Assembly (NCBI GenBank): GCA_018261955.1
Contig: JAGTRK010000003.1
Location: 1 to 64,000 of the forward strand
Length of the DNA: 64,000 nt
Direction: 5' to 3'
From: Burkholderiaceae bacterium
GTDB lineage: Bacteria; Pseudomonadota; Gammaproteobacteria; Burkholderiales; Burkholderiaceae
The position numbers and the translations under genes were made by a program. The stretch's first letter is position 1. The number at the start of each line of letters is the position of its first letter. Shown here piece after piece: positions 27,971 through 38,923 of this stretch. Below the pieces are notes generated by a model. That model was not told where the DNA came from, did not search any database, and saw only the letters and a program-made list of their open reading frames with translations.

Positions 27971-28067
27971 GTTACGTCTGAATAATGTGAAACGGCGTGG
28001 GCAAATGAAAAGCAAAGGCATTTACCACACCCTACAATACTCACTCACCACCAACCTACAAGACACC

Positions 28068-28727
28068 ATGACCCACAACAAACAGGCCGTAGGCACTAAC
28101 TTCGATATTCAAAAAATGCGGTTCGCGCGCGACCAGACTTTTGAAGCGGTCAACCGCATTGCGGATAAAGTTACAGTTGGCATGACGGAGTTGGATGCAC
28201 GTGCGATGGCGATGGATGTTTTGCGAGAAATGGGCATGGATCGAATTTGGCATCCTGCCTTGGTGCGTTTTGGCGCGAACACGCTAAAAAAGTTTAATCA
28301 AGTGTCAGAAGGTAATCCTATATTGCAACCAAACGATATATTTTTTGTCGATTTGGGTGTGGTGTGGGATGGTCACGAGGGTGATGCGGGTTCGACTTTT
28401 GTGGTGGGTGATGATGCGGATATGCGCGCTTGTGCGGATGCCTGCAAGTTAATTTACGATGAAGTTGAGGCGTATTGGCATAAAACCTGTTGTTCAGGCA
28501 AAGCCTTGTATGACTACGCTGAGCAGGTGGCAAGTACGCATGGTTGGCGCTTGAATGTTGAAATCCGCGGGCATCGTGTGAGCGATTTTCCGCACGCGAT
28601 TTATCGAGCTGGCGATTTGGGTGATTTGGATGAAGTGCCTGAAGTGGGTTTATGGATTTTGGAAATACAAATCGCACATCCATCCAAGTTATTTGGTGCA
28701 TTTTATGAAGATTTGTTGGTTAAATAG
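28068..28727 (+). CDS. M24 family metallopeptidase-like protein
   Basis: A single-domain 219-residue protein with the pita-bread fold of methionine aminopeptidase and aminopeptidase P. The five metal ligands appear present: Asp in FVDLGVVWDGHE, Asp in GDAGSTF, His in RGHRVSDFPH, Glu in LWILEIQI and Glu in FYEDLL. True substrates of such short M24 proteins are mostly unknown. Start MTHNKQAVG was chosen because the longer frame crosses repeat DNA; its ribosome binding site is weak. It lies between odhB and lpdA, genes usually adjacent, so it was inserted into or has moved into the operon. Confidence 0.8.
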   Translation: MTHNKQAVGTNFDIQKMRFARDQTFEAVNRIADKVTVGMTELDARAMAMDVLREMGMDRIWHPALVRFGANTLKKFNQVSEGNPILQPNDIFFVDLGVVWDGHEGDAGSTFVVGDDADMRACADACKLIYDEVEAYWHKTCCSGKALYDYAEQVASTHGWRLNVEIRGHRVSDFPHAIYRAGDLGDLDEVPEVGLWILEIQIAHPSKLFGAFYEDLLVK

Positions 28728-28793
28728 TTTGTCATTGATTTATAAATACAGTAGATAAACAAAAGTCTTAATTTTTAAATAAAGGAATTGAAT

Positions 28794-30233
28794 ATGTCAC
28801 AATCATTTGACGTGGTGGTCATTGGCGCAGGCCCTGGCGGTTATATCGCGGCGATTCGCGCGGCGCAGTTGGGTTTATCGACCGCTTGTATCGAGGGCAA
28901 TCCGTATGACGACCCTAAAGGTGAGCCGCGCTTGGGCGGTACGTGTTTGAATGTCGGCTGTATTCCAAGCAAAGCCTTGCTCGCCAGTTCGCATCATTAT
29001 GAAGATGCGACCCAACATTTGGGTGAGCATGGTATTACAGTGAAAGGCGCGAGCTTGGACGTGGCTAAATTGGTGGCGCGTAAAAATGGCATTGTCGATA
29101 AAATGACGGGCGGCATTCAATACTTGTTCAAGAAAAATAAAGTGACTTTGCTCAAAGGTTATGGCGCATTCGTGGGTCAGACGGACGGATTGACACAAGT
29201 TAAAATCACCGACAAAGACGGCAAAGAAGAAGTGGTCAGCGCGAAAAATGTCATCATTGCCACAGGCTCAAAAGCCCGTCATCTACCGATGGTTGCGGTG
29301 GACAACAAAATCGTCTGCGACAACGAAGGTGCGTTGAATTTTGACGCGGTACCGAAAAAACTGGGCGTGATTGGCGCGGGTGTGATTGGTTTGGAGTTGG
29401 GTTCGGTCTGGCGACGTTTGGGCGCGGAAGTGACGATACTCGAAGCCATGCCAGCCTTCCTCGGTGCGGCCGATGGCGCGATTGCCAAAGAAGCCAAAAA
29501 ATTGTTTGAAAAACAAGGTTTGAAATTTGATTTGGGCGTGTCGATTGGTGATGTGAAAGTCGATAAAAAAGGCGTGAAAGTTGCCTACACCAATGCCAAA
29601 GGTGAAGCACAAACTTTGGACTGCGATAAACTCATCGTATCGGTTGGTCGTGTACCCAACACCGATGGTTTGAACCTTGAAGCCATCGGTGTGAAAACCA
29701 ATGAGCGCGGTTTCATCGAAGTCAACCACGATTGCCAAACAGCGGTAGCGGGTGTTTGGGCGATTGGCGATGTGATTCCAGGCCCGATGCTCGCGCACAA
29801 AGCCGAGGACGAAGGTGTGGCAGTGGCTGAGCGCATCGTTGGTCAAAAACCGCACATTGATTACAACTGCATTCCTTGGGTGATTTACACTTCGCCTGAA
29901 ATTGCTTGGGTGGGTCAAACAGAGGAGGTCATTAAGGTTTCGGGTCGTGCCTACAAAACAGGGCAGTTTCCATTCATGGCGAACGGTCGCGCTCTGGGTA
30001 TGGCATCAGCCGATGGTTTTGTGAAGGTGATTGCCGATGCAACGACAGACGAAATCTTGGGTGTGCACATCATTGGTGCAGGCGCGTCTGATTTGATTGC
30101 CGAAGCAGTGGTGGCGATGGAGTTCAAAGCCTCATCTGAAGACATCGCACGCATTTGTCACCCACATCCGAGTTTGTCCGAAGTCATGCGTGAAGCAGCT
30201 TTGGCAGTGGACAAGCGTGCTTTGAATATGTAA
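28794..30233 (+). CDS. lpdA: Dihydrolipoyl dehydrogenase (E3)
   Basis: E3 re-oxidises the dihydrolipoyl arm of E2 with FAD and NAD+. The 479 residues show the FAD motif [21 protein letters not shown], the redox disulphide [13 protein letters not shown], the NAD motif [31 protein letters not shown], and the C-terminal active-site HPHPSLSE. Start ATG (MSQSFD) has AAAGGAATTGA upstream; a TTG 6 bases before it is rejected. It completes the sucA-odhB-lpdA complex. Confidence 0.96.
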   Translation: MSQSFDVVVIGAGPGGYIAAIRAAQLGLSTACIEGNPYDDPKGEPRLGGTCLNVGCIPSKALLASSHHYEDATQHLGEHGITVKGASLDVAKLVARKNGIVDKMTGGIQYLFKKNKVTLLKGYGAFVGQTDGLTQVKITDKDGKEEVVSAKNVIIATGSKARHLPMVAVDNKIVCDNEGALNFDAVPKKLGVIGAGVIGLELGSVWRRLGAEVTILEAMPAFLGAADGAIAKEAKKLFEKQGLKFDLGVSIGDVKVDKKGVKVAYTNAKGEAQTLDCDKLIVSVGRVPNTDGLNLEAIGVKTNERGFIEVNHDCQTAVAGVWAIGDVIPGPMLAHKAEDEGVAVAERIVGQKPHIDYNCIPWVIYTSPEIAWVGQTEEVIKVSGRAYKTGQFPFMANGRALGMASADGFVKVIADATTDEILGVHIIGAGASDLIAEAVVAMEFKASSEDIARICHPHPSLSEVMREAALAVDKRALNM

Positions 30234-30253
30234 TTTGTATTGTGTGCAAAATC

Positions 30254-30296
30254 AAAGGCGAGCCTTGGGTAAATAAACCTAAGGCTCGCCTTTTTT
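30254..30296 (+). terminator. Bidirectional terminator between lpdA and the thioesterase
   Basis: AAAGGCGAGCCTTGGGT and ACCTAAGGCTCGCCTTTTTT form a stem of about 17 pairs with one mismatch. It serves lpdA and, read on the other strand, overlaps the last bases of the convergent gene. Confidence 0.9.
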
Positions 30297-31128
30297 AGTA
30301 TTCGCCATCAAACACTGAAACCAATTGACTGCTGACAGCAACCAATTGACCGTCATTGTCCCAAATTTCGGCATGGGTTAGACCATAGCCGTGCGCTGCT
30401 TGGGCGATGTTGGCGCGGTACAAATGCCATGAATTGTCGAAAGCAGGTATGGGTTGGGCAAACTGTAGTGTCCAAGTCATGCTGGATGCGGGCGCAGGTT
30501 TTTTAATCAATGGCAAAATCGCAGGCGGCCAAGCATCGGTCAGCGCGACACGATGCGCCTCAAACAATTCGGACTCAATTTCCTCTGCCACACAATCCTT
30601 CCAACGCCACCAACCGCCCATTTCGTGTGTCCCCTGTCCTGAGTAAGGCAGCGCACCAAACACCCAGCGCATGTCCACATGCTGCACGAAATTCGGAATG
30701 ATATTGGGAATGAAAGGCAAGGCGGGTAATGCATCAGGCGAGGGCACGCTGGGTGCAGGCGAGGGGCTGAGTACAGCCTTCGATGGGCGCAGTGCACCGA
30801 ATGAGGCAATCACAATTGTAGGGTTGAGATTGCCTTTACCGTCGTCTTGGACAATGCGGGCTTCTAACTGCATGGCGTTTTTACCATTGCGCAAAATATA
30901 GGTGCTGATGGTAAATGGCATATCCAACAATACAGGACCGACAAAGGTACAGGACATCGAGAGCAAAGCGCGCTCAGCAGGAACTTCACGGCGCATCGCT
31001 GCAATCATCATGCCTGCCACCAAGCCACCAAAGCCCGCACGACCTTGCCCCCAGTCGGTTGGTAAAGTGTATTGTGTTTGTGCCGTGCCGTGGTAGGCGG
31101 CTTTGAGGTAATGGTGTGCGTTGTGCAT
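30295..31128 (-). CDS. Thioesterase family protein (TesB-like double hotdog)
   Basis: A 277-residue protein that looks like two fused hotdog domains, as in acyl-CoA thioesterases of the TesB type. N-terminal markers are GFGGLVAGMMIAAMRREVP and LSMSCTFVGPVLLDMPFTI; the C-terminal half has TWTLQFAQPIPAFDNSWHLYRANIAQAAHGYG and THAEIWDNDGQLVAVSSQ. A Pro-rich linker of about 20 residues (SPSPAPSVPSPDALPALP) joins them. The exact acyl-CoA substrate is unknown. Its start follows AGAAAGAG. It stands alone, convergent with lpdA. Confidence 0.82.
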   Translation of the reverse strand: MHNAHHYLKAAYHGTAQTQYTLPTDWGQGRAGFGGLVAGMMIAAMRREVPAERALLSMSCTFVGPVLLDMPFTISTYILRNGKNAMQLEARIVQDDGKGNLNPTIVIASFGALRPSKAVLSPSPAPSVPSPDALPALPFIPNIIPNFVQHVDMRWVFGALPYSGQGTHEMGGWWRWKDCVAEEIESELFEAHRVALTDAWPPAILPLIKKPAPASSMTWTLQFAQPIPAFDNSWHLYRANIAQAAHGYGLTHAEIWDNDGQLVAVSSQLVSVFDGEY

Positions 31129-31254
31129 GGGGCTCTTTCTAATTGGATTGGTTTTTTAGTGGAGCATTATACAAAAGTTTTTTCAACTCGGTGAGGGACG
31201 GATTTTCAGTGGCATTTGTGTGAAAAACTGGGATTTACAACACAATGCGGTTAG

Positions 31255-32652
<1,398 letters not shown>

Positions 32653-32722
32653 AAACGTTTTTGAGCAGTTTGTGTTACAATTATGCGCTGTTTTAATATG
32701 AAAATTTAATAAGGAACTTTAA

Positions 32723-33238
32723 ATGTATACAAAGCAAAAATACCCTAAATCGATGATTTTTTATCACAGCTTGTTGGCGGTGCTGATGATTGCCACCTTG
32801 GTGTTGGGCTGGGTGATGGATCGTGAAAATGGTCTGATGTTTTTCCACAAATCGGTGGGCGTACTGGTTTTGGTGTTTGGTGTGTTGCGCATCATCAATC
32901 GCATGCGCAATATGTCCAACATCCCGCCATCGGTCAATCACGGTACATTGCATTTGGTTGAAAAATCAGTGCATGGTATTTTGATGCTGATGATGTTGGT
33001 TTTGCCGATTGTCGGCTGGTTGGTGAGCAATGCCAAAGGTTATCCCGTAAGTGTTTTTGGTTTGTTTGATTTGCCTAACCTAATGGGTAAAAATGAAGCA
33101 CTCTCAGAAACTTTGGGTGAAATGCATGAAGTTGGCGCCAATGTATTCTTTTTCCTGTTGATTTTCCACGTGGTTGGTGCGGTTTATCATAAACTGAAAA
33201 CCAAAGAAGATGTGATTTCTCGTATTTTGCCTTGGTAA
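32723..33238 (+). CDS. Cytochrome b561 family protein
   Basis: A 171-residue membrane protein with four helices. Candidate haem ligands are His15 (FYHSL), His42 (FFHKS), His at HLVEKSVHG and His in the last helix (LIFHVVGAVYH). Prokaryotic b561 proteins carry electrons between quinones and acceptors such as superoxide. Start has AAGGAAC upstream. It lies alone between purB and corC; no partner gene such as a yceI-like gene follows. Confidence 0.9.
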   Translation: MYTKQKYPKSMIFYHSLLAVLMIATLVLGWVMDRENGLMFFHKSVGVLVLVFGVLRIINRMRNMSNIPPSVNHGTLHLVEKSVHGILMLMMLVLPIVGWLVSNAKGYPVSVFGLFDLPNLMGKNEALSETLGEMHEVGANVFFFLLIFHVVGAVYHKLKTKEDVISRILPW

Positions 33239-33260
33239 AATCATGGCGGTGTTTTAAAGT

Positions 33261-33291
33261 AAACAGGACTTGAATATCAAGTCCTGTTTTT
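33261..33291 (+). terminator. Terminator after the cytochrome b561 gene
   Basis: AAACAGGACTTGA, loop TAT, TCAAGTCCTGTTT plus TT: 13 perfectly paired bases. Confidence 0.9.
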
Positions 33292-33360
33292 GTGTGTGCG
33301 CTTGCATCCATCGGGGCTTTGGGTTATTCTAACAACTCGATTAACTCTCTTGGATGCTCA

Positions 33361-34260
33361 ATGTCCGACGACTCGTATCCCTCGCGTGGCGCGAAAACAG
33401 AAAAACGCCACAAATCATTTTTTGAACGTTTGGCAGGTATGTTTGATGCCGAGCCTGAAACGCAAGAACAACTGCTTGAAATCCTCCACAGCGCGCATGA
33501 ACGCGATTTACTTGATGACGATGCCTTGTCCATGATAGAGGGCGCGATGCAAGTTTCCACCATGCAGGCACGCGATATTATGGTGCCGCGCTCGCAAATG
33601 GATGGCATCAACATTGAAGAGCCGCCCAAAGAATTCATTCCCACGATTATCAGCACCAGCCACTCACGTTTTCCAGTGTTTGAAGGCGGGCGCGATAAGG
33701 TGATTGGTATTTTGCTTGCCAAAGATTTATTGCGTTACTACGAGAATGAGGACGAATTTGATGTGCGTGATAACTTGCGTCCTGCGGTGTTTGTCCCTGA
33801 ATCCAAACCGCTGAATATTTTGTTGCGTGAGTTCCGTGAAAATCGCAACCACATGGCGATTGTGGTTGATGAATACGGCGGTGTGGCGGGTTTGATTACG
33901 ATTGAGGATGTGTTGGAGCAAATCGTCGGTGACATCGAAGATGAACACGATTGGGACGAAGAAGCCGACAACATCATTGAGGACAAATCAGGTCGCTACC
34001 GTGTGCGTGCTTTGACCGAAATTGAGCAATTTAATGATTTTTTCAAGGTTGAGTTGTCGGATGAAGATGCAGATACACTGGGTGGTTTGGTCACATCTGA
34101 GTTGGCGCGTATGCCGCGTCGTGGCGACGTGGTGGTGATTGACCGCTTTGAAATCGAAGTACAACGGGCGGATGCGCGTCAAGTGCATGTGCTGTTGGTG
34201 CGAAAAATGAGTGATGAAGAGTTGACCGATCGGGCAGAATCACCTTCTGAAGAGGCTTAG
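33361..34260 (+). CDS. corC: CorC/YbeX-like CBS-domain protein
   Basis: A 299-residue cytoplasmic protein with an N-terminal helical segment (residues 1-60), a CBS pair (about 65-185; MVPRSQMDGI, VIGILLAKDLLRYY, MAIVVDEYGGVAGLITIEDVLEQIVGDIEDE) and a C-terminal CorC_HlyC domain. Such proteins are linked to magnesium and cobalt efflux. Start MSDDSYPS was preferred; the longer frame runs back into the terminator. In many proteobacteria this gene is next to ybeY and lnt; neither is here. Confidence 0.9.
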   Translation: MSDDSYPSRGAKTEKRHKSFFERLAGMFDAEPETQEQLLEILHSAHERDLLDDDALSMIEGAMQVSTMQARDIMVPRSQMDGINIEEPPKEFIPTIISTSHSRFPVFEGGRDKVIGILLAKDLLRYYENEDEFDVRDNLRPAVFVPESKPLNILLREFRENRNHMAIVVDEYGGVAGLITIEDVLEQIVGDIEDEHDWDEEADNIIEDKSGRYRVRALTEIEQFNDFFKVELSDEDADTLGGLVTSELARMPRRGDVVVIDRFEIEVQRADARQVHVLLVRKMSDEELTDRAESPSEEA

Positions 34261-34290
34261 TCGTTCAGCATTCTTGTTTTAATCTGATCC

Positions 34291-34317
34291 AAACCCTGCA
34301 ATTCGCGGGGTTTTTTT
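34291..34317 (+). terminator. Terminator after corC
   Basis: AAACCCTGC, loop AATTC, GCGGGGTTTTTTT with one wobble. It also separates the convergent membrane-protein gene. Confidence 0.82.
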
Positions 34318-34322
34318 GACCT

Positions 34323-34991
34323 TCACATGCCAGTGAATGATGGATGTCGGTACAGCCATTCTGGATAGTAGGTGGCGATTAAGGCAATGACTGCACCGCT
34401 CAAAAAACCTTCTCCCCAACCCAATAGTAAGGGGCTTGCCCAAAGCATTTGATTGCCAGCTAAAGAAATGAAGTTAAATGCACTGCCGATGAGCGTTAGA
34501 TTAATCAGCATGGCGAGTGTCATACCAATGGCGGCAGCGAAAAACCCCCGCACAAATATATAAATGAACAATCGATGCGGAAGCCATTTTTTCAGCAGAT
34601 AGTGTAGCAACCCCACAGTTGATAAGGGAATGACGGATGCGAGTAAGTATTGCAAGCCCCAAATCCAAGGCGAGGTATGCAGAATAATGTTGGTGACCAA
34701 TGTGGTACAAGCCAATGCCAACAGTGCCAACGGTGCGCCGAGTACCAGAAGTGCGACGCTTGCACCAATCAGATGGATATACAAATTGTCCATGACTTGG
34801 GCTTTGATGAGCCACAAGCAAACCATGACAAAACTGATGAATAGCCAATGATTCAGACGTGTACTGTCTTGGAAGTCTTTGCGTTGTAGGGCGATAGAAA
34901 ACGCACCCAAAACAATGCCTAAGGCAATCGTGTTCAGAATAATCCACACGAAGGCGGGCCAGTAGTGCAGTGGGTGGCTTAGTATAAACAT
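34323..34991 (-). CDS. COG3235-like integral membrane protein (CbiM-related)
   Basis: A 222-residue protein with six or seven membrane segments. MDNLYIHLIGASVALLVLGAPLALLA and the C-terminal GWGEGFLSGAVIALIATYYPEWL resemble the predicted membrane proteins of COG3235, distantly related to the CbiM permease of energy-coupling-factor transporters. Function is unproven; metal uptake is a guess from the fold. An ATG at 35063 gives a longer frame but lies inside the cspA terminator, so MFILSHPLHYW at 34991 is preferred; it has no good Shine-Dalgarno sequence. Confidence 0.65.
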   Translation of the reverse strand: MFILSHPLHYWPAFVWIILNTIALGIVLGAFSIALQRKDFQDSTRLNHWLFISFVMVCLWLIKAQVMDNLYIHLIGASVALLVLGAPLALLALACTTLVTNIILHTSPWIWGLQYLLASVIPLSTVGLLHYLLKKWLPHRLFIYIFVRGFFAAAIGMTLAMLINLTLIGSAFNFISLAGNQMLWASPLLLGWGEGFLSGAVIALIATYYPEWLYRHPSFTGM

Positions 34992-35045
34992 AACAGATGG
35001 GATGCACAGAGCATTTGAATCAAACGATAAATAAGTTAACAGCAA

Positions 35046-35081
35046 TAAAAAATGCCTGAACATTGCTGTTCAGGCATTTTA
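35046..35081 (-). terminator. Terminator of cspA
   Basis: On the minus strand AAAATGCCTGAAC and GTTCAGGCATTTTTT pair around AGCAAT, 16 bases past the cspA stop. Confidence 0.9.
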
Positions 35082-35096
35082 GCAAATACGTAAGAA

Positions 35097-35300
35097 TTAC
35101 GCTTCGCGAATGTTAGAAGCTTGCTTGCCTTTAGGGCCATCAGTTACTTCAAAACTAACACGCTGTTCTTCTTTGAGGGATTTGTATCCGTCCATTTCGA
35201 TTGAAGAGAAGTGCGCGAACAAATCTTCGCCACCACCATCAGGAGTAATGAAACCAAAACCCTTGCTATTATTAAACCATTTTACTGTACCGGTAGCCAT
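35097..35300 (-). CDS. cspA: Cold shock protein, CspA family
   Basis: A 67-residue single-domain nucleic-acid chaperone with RNP1 KGFGFI and RNP2 DLFAHF, starting [14 protein letters not shown]. It binds single-stranded RNA and DNA and loosens RNA structure. Start has AAGGATGG upstream. A promoter candidate lies about 120 bases upstream, giving a long leader as in known cold-shock genes, though cold induction itself cannot be read from the sequence. Confidence 0.95.
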   Translation of the reverse strand: MATGTVKWFNNSKGFGFITPDGGGEDLFAHFSSIEMDGYKSLKEEQRVSFEVTDGPKGKQASNIREA

Positions 35301-35648
35301 AACCCAGCCATCCTTTTTTCAAATCAAAAAAATTTATTCTCGCTTATTTTTTAAGAAACATCTTAATCGTAAACCTTGAGAATCACTTACTGCGCATATT
35401 ACTGCCAACGCATACTGTGATTGTTGACCCTTTTATAGTCCTTGTCAAGCGATAACGTTGATTTTATGCAATTCACCCACAAATAATGAGTAAACAAACC
35501 ATTCGAGAGGTTTTTTGGTGGTATGTCTGATGTTTAGCCTGTATTTTCAGAGCATCGAACTCAAAAACAGGGCTCTGCGTGAATATGTGTTTTCAGGTAA
35601 TATGTAAGCACGAATAAATAAATTGAACTCAACTGCTTTGGATTGTGT
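35301..35648. other. Divergent region between cspA and clpS
   Basis: These 348 bases hold the cspA leader and promoter on the minus strand and the upstream region of clpS. No gene is credible. I see no palindrome beyond short AT-rich ones. Confidence 0.5.
35420..35448 (-). promoter_or_regulatory. Candidate promoter of cspA
   Basis: On the minus strand TTGACA (35448-35443), 17-base spacer, AACAAT (35425-35420). The -35 box is perfect. The leader would be about 115 bases. Confidence 0.5.
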
Positions 35649-35972
35649 ATGGGTAATCGAAAATCAACCAAGTTAGACCACGGCGCATTGGCGCAATTGG
35701 AGCGCAAACAGGTCGCGAATCCACCACCAATGTATTGTGTGTGGTTGCTCAACGATGACTACACGCCGATGGAATTTGTGGTTGAGTTGTTACAAAAATA
35801 TTTTAACAAAACCTCTGATGAAGCCGAATTCATTATGTTAACGGTACATACTGCAGGACGTGCGGTGTGTGGCGAATACCCGCGCGATGTGGCGGAAACA
35901 AAAGTGGCGCGTGTGACGCGCTTTGCGCGCGAGCATGGTCATCCATTGCAATGCGTGTTGGAGGGAATATGA
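35649..35972 (+). CDS. clpS: ATP-dependent Clp protease adaptor ClpS
   Basis: ClpS delivers N-degron substrates to ClpAP. The 107-residue protein has a disordered N-terminal tail and the core [22 protein letters not shown], with the substrate-pocket NDD, then [21 protein letters not shown]. Start MGNRKSTK is an ATG; a TTG 6 bases upstream is rejected. Its TGA overlaps the clpA start in ATGA, the usual coupling of adaptor and unfoldase. Confidence 0.95.
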   Translation: MGNRKSTKLDHGALAQLERKQVANPPPMYCVWLLNDDYTPMEFVVELLQKYFNKTSDEAEFIMLTVHTAGRAVCGEYPRDVAETKVARVTRFAREHGHPLQCVLEGI

Positions 35973-38290
35973 TTGCTCAAGATTTAGAAGTGACGCTGCA
36001 TTTGGCGTTTGTCGAGGCGCGCAAATCGCGCCACGAGGATTTGACTTTGGAGCATTTGCTTTATGCTTTGCTCGATAACCCAACGGTGATTGAGTTGCTC
36101 AATGCGGTCGATGCCGACATACGCGTGTTGAAAATCGATTTACAACGCTTTTTGACAGACAATATTGTTGCCAAATCGGGTGAGGATGAGATTGATACCC
36201 AACCGACCATCGGCTTTCAGCGCGTGATGCAGCGCGCGATTATGCACGTGCAATCCACGGGCAATGATAAAAAAGAAGTCTCTGGGGTTGAAGTGCTGGT
36301 CGCGATGTTTGGTGAAAAAGATTCACACGCCGTGTATTTCATGCGCAAACAGGGCATCGAGCGTGTCGATTTGACCCAGTATTTATCGCATGGCATTCGC
36401 AAAAGTGGCAAACCTGAGTTTACGGGGTTGGGGCAATCGGCTTCGGCTGCACGTACAGACGAGCAAACGGTCACCACTGAAAAAGACGAGCTAAAAAAAT
36501 CATCTGCGTTGGATAAATACACCACTGATTTAAATCAAATGGCGCAATCAGGTCGCTTGGATCCGCTGATTGGTCGTGAGTCTGAGGTCACGCGCGCGGT
36601 GCAAGTACTCTCGCGTCGCCGTAAAAACAATCCCGTATTGGTCGGCGAAGCAGGTGTGGGCAAAACCGCGATTGCCGAAGGATTGGCGTGGAAAATCGTG
36701 CGTGGTCAAGTGCCTGAAGTGCTCGAAAAAACCCATATTTATTCGCTTGACATGGGCGCGTTGATGGCGGGTACGAAATACCGCGGCGACTTTGAGCAAC
36801 GTCTCAAAGACGTATTGCATGAATTGGAAATGAAACCAGAAGCGATTTTGTTCATCGATGAAATCCACATGCTCATTGGTGCGGGCGCGACAGGTGGCGG
36901 CTCGATGGATGCGAGTAACCTCATCAAACCCGCGCTGTCCAATGGCTCTTTGCGTTGCATCGGCGCGACCACGTTTGAGGACTATCGCCGCGTGTTTGAG
37001 AAGGATACCGCGCTCGCAAGACGCTTCCATAAAATTGATGTGGTTGAGCCATCGGTGGCGCAGACTATTGATATTCTCAAAGGTTTGAAACCACAGTTTG
37101 AAAGCCATCACCACGTGAAATACGCGCCATCGGCGATTATCGCGGCAGCAGAGTTGTCAGCGAAATACATGAATGAGCGGTTTTTACCCGACAAAGCGAT
37201 TGATTTGATGGACGAAGCAGGCGCGGCACAGCGCGTATTGCCAGCGGAACAACGCAAGAGCAAAATCACCAAAAATGAAATCGAGGAGTTGATTGCAAAA
37301 ATTGCACGCATTCCGCCGAAAACCGTGAGCACCGATGCGCGCGCGAAACTCAAATATTTAGAACGCGATTTGAAAAACACCGTGTTTGGACAAAACAAAG
37401 CCATCGAAGCTGTGTCCAGTGCCATCAAGATGACCCGCGCAGGCTTGGGCAATGGCGACAAACCCATTGGCTCGTTTTTATTCACGGGGCCAACAGGCGT
37501 GGGTAAAACCGAGTTGGCGCGTCAACTGGCGTTCACGCTCGGCATAGATTTGATACGCTTTGATATGTCCGAGTACATGGAGCGTCACGCGGTCAGTCGT
37601 CTGATTGGTGCGCCGCCCGGCTACGTCGGCTTTGAGCAGGGTGGTTTGCTCACTGATGCAGTGACCAAAAAGCCGCACGCCGTATTGCTGCTCGATGAAA
37701 TTGAAAAAGCGCATCCTGAGATATTCAATATTTTATTGCAAGTTATGGATCATGGTAATTTGACCGACAACAACGGACGTGTCGCTGATTTTCGCAATGT
37801 CATCTTGATTATGACCACCAACGCAGGCGCACGTGCCACGCAGTCGCACGCATTGGGGTTCTCAAAAGCCACGGTGTCGCAAGACAATTCTGAGGAAATT
37901 AAACGTGCGTTTAGCCCAGAGTTTCGCAATCGTTTGGATGCGACTGTGCAATTTGCCGCGTTGGATGAAGACATCATCTTGCGTGTGGTCGACAAATTCC
38001 TCATGCAACTCGAAGAGCAATTGCACGAGAAAAAAGTCGATATCAGTTTCACCAGCGCACTGCGCAAACATTTAGCGAAAGACGGTTTTGACCCGCTGAT
38101 GGGCGCGCGTCCGATGGCACGAATGATACAAGACACCATTCGCAAAGCTTTGGCAGATGAATTACTGTTTGGCAAACTCAAAAACGGCGGAACAGTGCGC
38201 GTGGACTATTCGACACCTGAGCAAAAAGTTTTGTTTGATGTGCAATCATCGCGCAAAAAAGAGACCGAAAATGCCGATGTGATGGTGTAA
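35969..38290 (+). CDS. clpA: ATP-dependent Clp protease ATP-binding subunit ClpA
   Basis: ClpA is a double-AAA+ unfoldase that feeds proteins to ClpP. The 773 residues start [35 protein letters not shown], the N-domain where ClpS binds. Walker A motifs are [12 protein letters not shown] (near 230) and [12 protein letters not shown] (near 510), with Walker [11 protein letters not shown] and [13 protein letters not shown]. The start overlapping clpS was chosen because the longer frame lies inside clpS. ClpP is not in the window. Confidence 0.96.
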   Translation: MIAQDLEVTLHLAFVEARKSRHEDLTLEHLLYALLDNPTVIELLNAVDADIRVLKIDLQRFLTDNIVAKSGEDEIDTQPTIGFQRVMQRAIMHVQSTGNDKKEVSGVEVLVAMFGEKDSHAVYFMRKQGIERVDLTQYLSHGIRKSGKPEFTGLGQSASAARTDEQTVTTEKDELKKSSALDKYTTDLNQMAQSGRLDPLIGRESEVTRAVQVLSRRRKNNPVLVGEAGVGKTAIAEGLAWKIVRGQVPEVLEKTHIYSLDMGALMAGTKYRGDFEQRLKDVLHELEMKPEAILFIDEIHMLIGAGATGGGSMDASNLIKPALSNGSLRCIGATTFEDYRRVFEKDTALARRFHKIDVVEPSVAQTIDILKGLKPQFESHHHVKYAPSAIIAAAELSAKYMNERFLPDKAIDLMDEAGAAQRVLPAEQRKSKITKNEIEELIAKIARIPPKTVSTDARAKLKYLERDLKNTVFGQNKAIEAVSSAIKMTRAGLGNGDKPIGSFLFTGPTGVGKTELARQLAFTLGIDLIRFDMSEYMERHAVSRLIGAPPGYVGFEQGGLLTDAVTKKPHAVLLLDEIEKAHPEIFNILLQVMDHGNLTDNNGRVADFRNVILIMTTNAGARATQSHALGFSKATVSQDNSEEIKRAFSPEFRNRLDATVQFAALDEDIILRVVDKFLMQLEEQLHEKKVDISFTSALRKHLAKDGFDPLMGARPMARMIQDTIRKALADELLFGKLKNGGTVRVDYSTPEQKVLFDVQSSRKKETENADVMV

Positions 38291-38322
38291 AATACGGGCA
38301 TCAAACCACGCAAAAGGACACT

Positions 38323-38763
38323 ATGAACACCCCAGCAAACTCATCTGCAATCGCAACATTGGACACAAATTACGCCGAATTTTGGAAGCGTGTGGTGGCA
38401 ACCGTGATTGACACATTGGTGTTTTTACCACTCATCGGTTATGTGGGTCGAGAGCCGACAGTCTATCAAGAGATGTCGGGCACGGGTGCAATATTGGCAC
38501 TGTTTTTTACGGTGTTGATGTGGTTGTATTACGCGGGCATGGAAAGTTCTGCCAGTCAGGCGACCATAGGAAAAATGCTTATGGGCATCAAAGTGACCGA
38601 TATGAACGGTCATCGCATCAGTTTTGCGCGTGCGTCGGGGCGGTTTTTTGGTAAAGCCTTATCCAAACTCATCGTGTACATTGGCTTTATTATGGCGGCG
38701 TTTACTGAGAAAAAACAAGGTTTGCACGACATTTTGGCAAAAACTTTGGTAATCAATAAATAA
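38323..38763 (+). CDS. RDD family membrane protein
   Basis: A 146-residue protein with three membrane segments and the RDD pattern: Arg in EFWKRVVATVIDTLVFLPL with Asp in the same helix, and TIGKMLMGIKVTDMNG in the loop. The role of RDD proteins is mostly unknown; some act as sodium/proton carriers. It lies 32 bases after clpA and may be cotranscribed with it. Confidence 0.85.
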   Translation: MNTPANSSAIATLDTNYAEFWKRVVATVIDTLVFLPLIGYVGREPTVYQEMSGTGAILALFFTVLMWLYYAGMESSASQATIGKMLMGIKVTDMNGHRISFARASGRFFGKALSKLIVYIGFIMAAFTEKKQGLHDILAKTLVINK

Positions 38764-38781
38764 ATCGTTGGGTTAAATAGT

Positions 38782-38811
38782 AAAAAACCGCTTTTCAACA
38801 GCGGTTTTTTT
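38782..38811 (+). terminator. Terminator after the RDD gene
   Basis: AAAAAACCGCT, loop TTTCAAC, AGCGGTTTTTT followed by another T. Confidence 0.88.
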
Positions 38812-38821
38812 AATGGGTGCT

Positions 38822-38849
38822 CTTGAAAACCACCCAAACGCCTCTATGT
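38822..38849 (+). promoter_or_regulatory. Candidate heat-shock (sigma32) promoter of dnaK
   Basis: CTTGAAA (38822-38828) is the sigma32 -35 consensus. After 13 bases comes CTCTATGT (38842-38849), which matches 6 of the 7 fixed-or-close positions loosely of CCCCATNT. The leader to the dnaK ATG would be about 67 bases. Confidence 0.5.
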
Positions 38850-38923
38850 AGCATTCAAGGCGCGCTCAAAGGCAAGACAAACAGCGCAACGACACAATTC
38901 ACAGCATAGAATGGAGTAATAAA

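Noticed and set aside
34992-35063. Longer N-terminus for the COG3235-like protein
   Set aside because: That ATG is within the cspA terminator hairpin, so a transcript starting there is unlikely.
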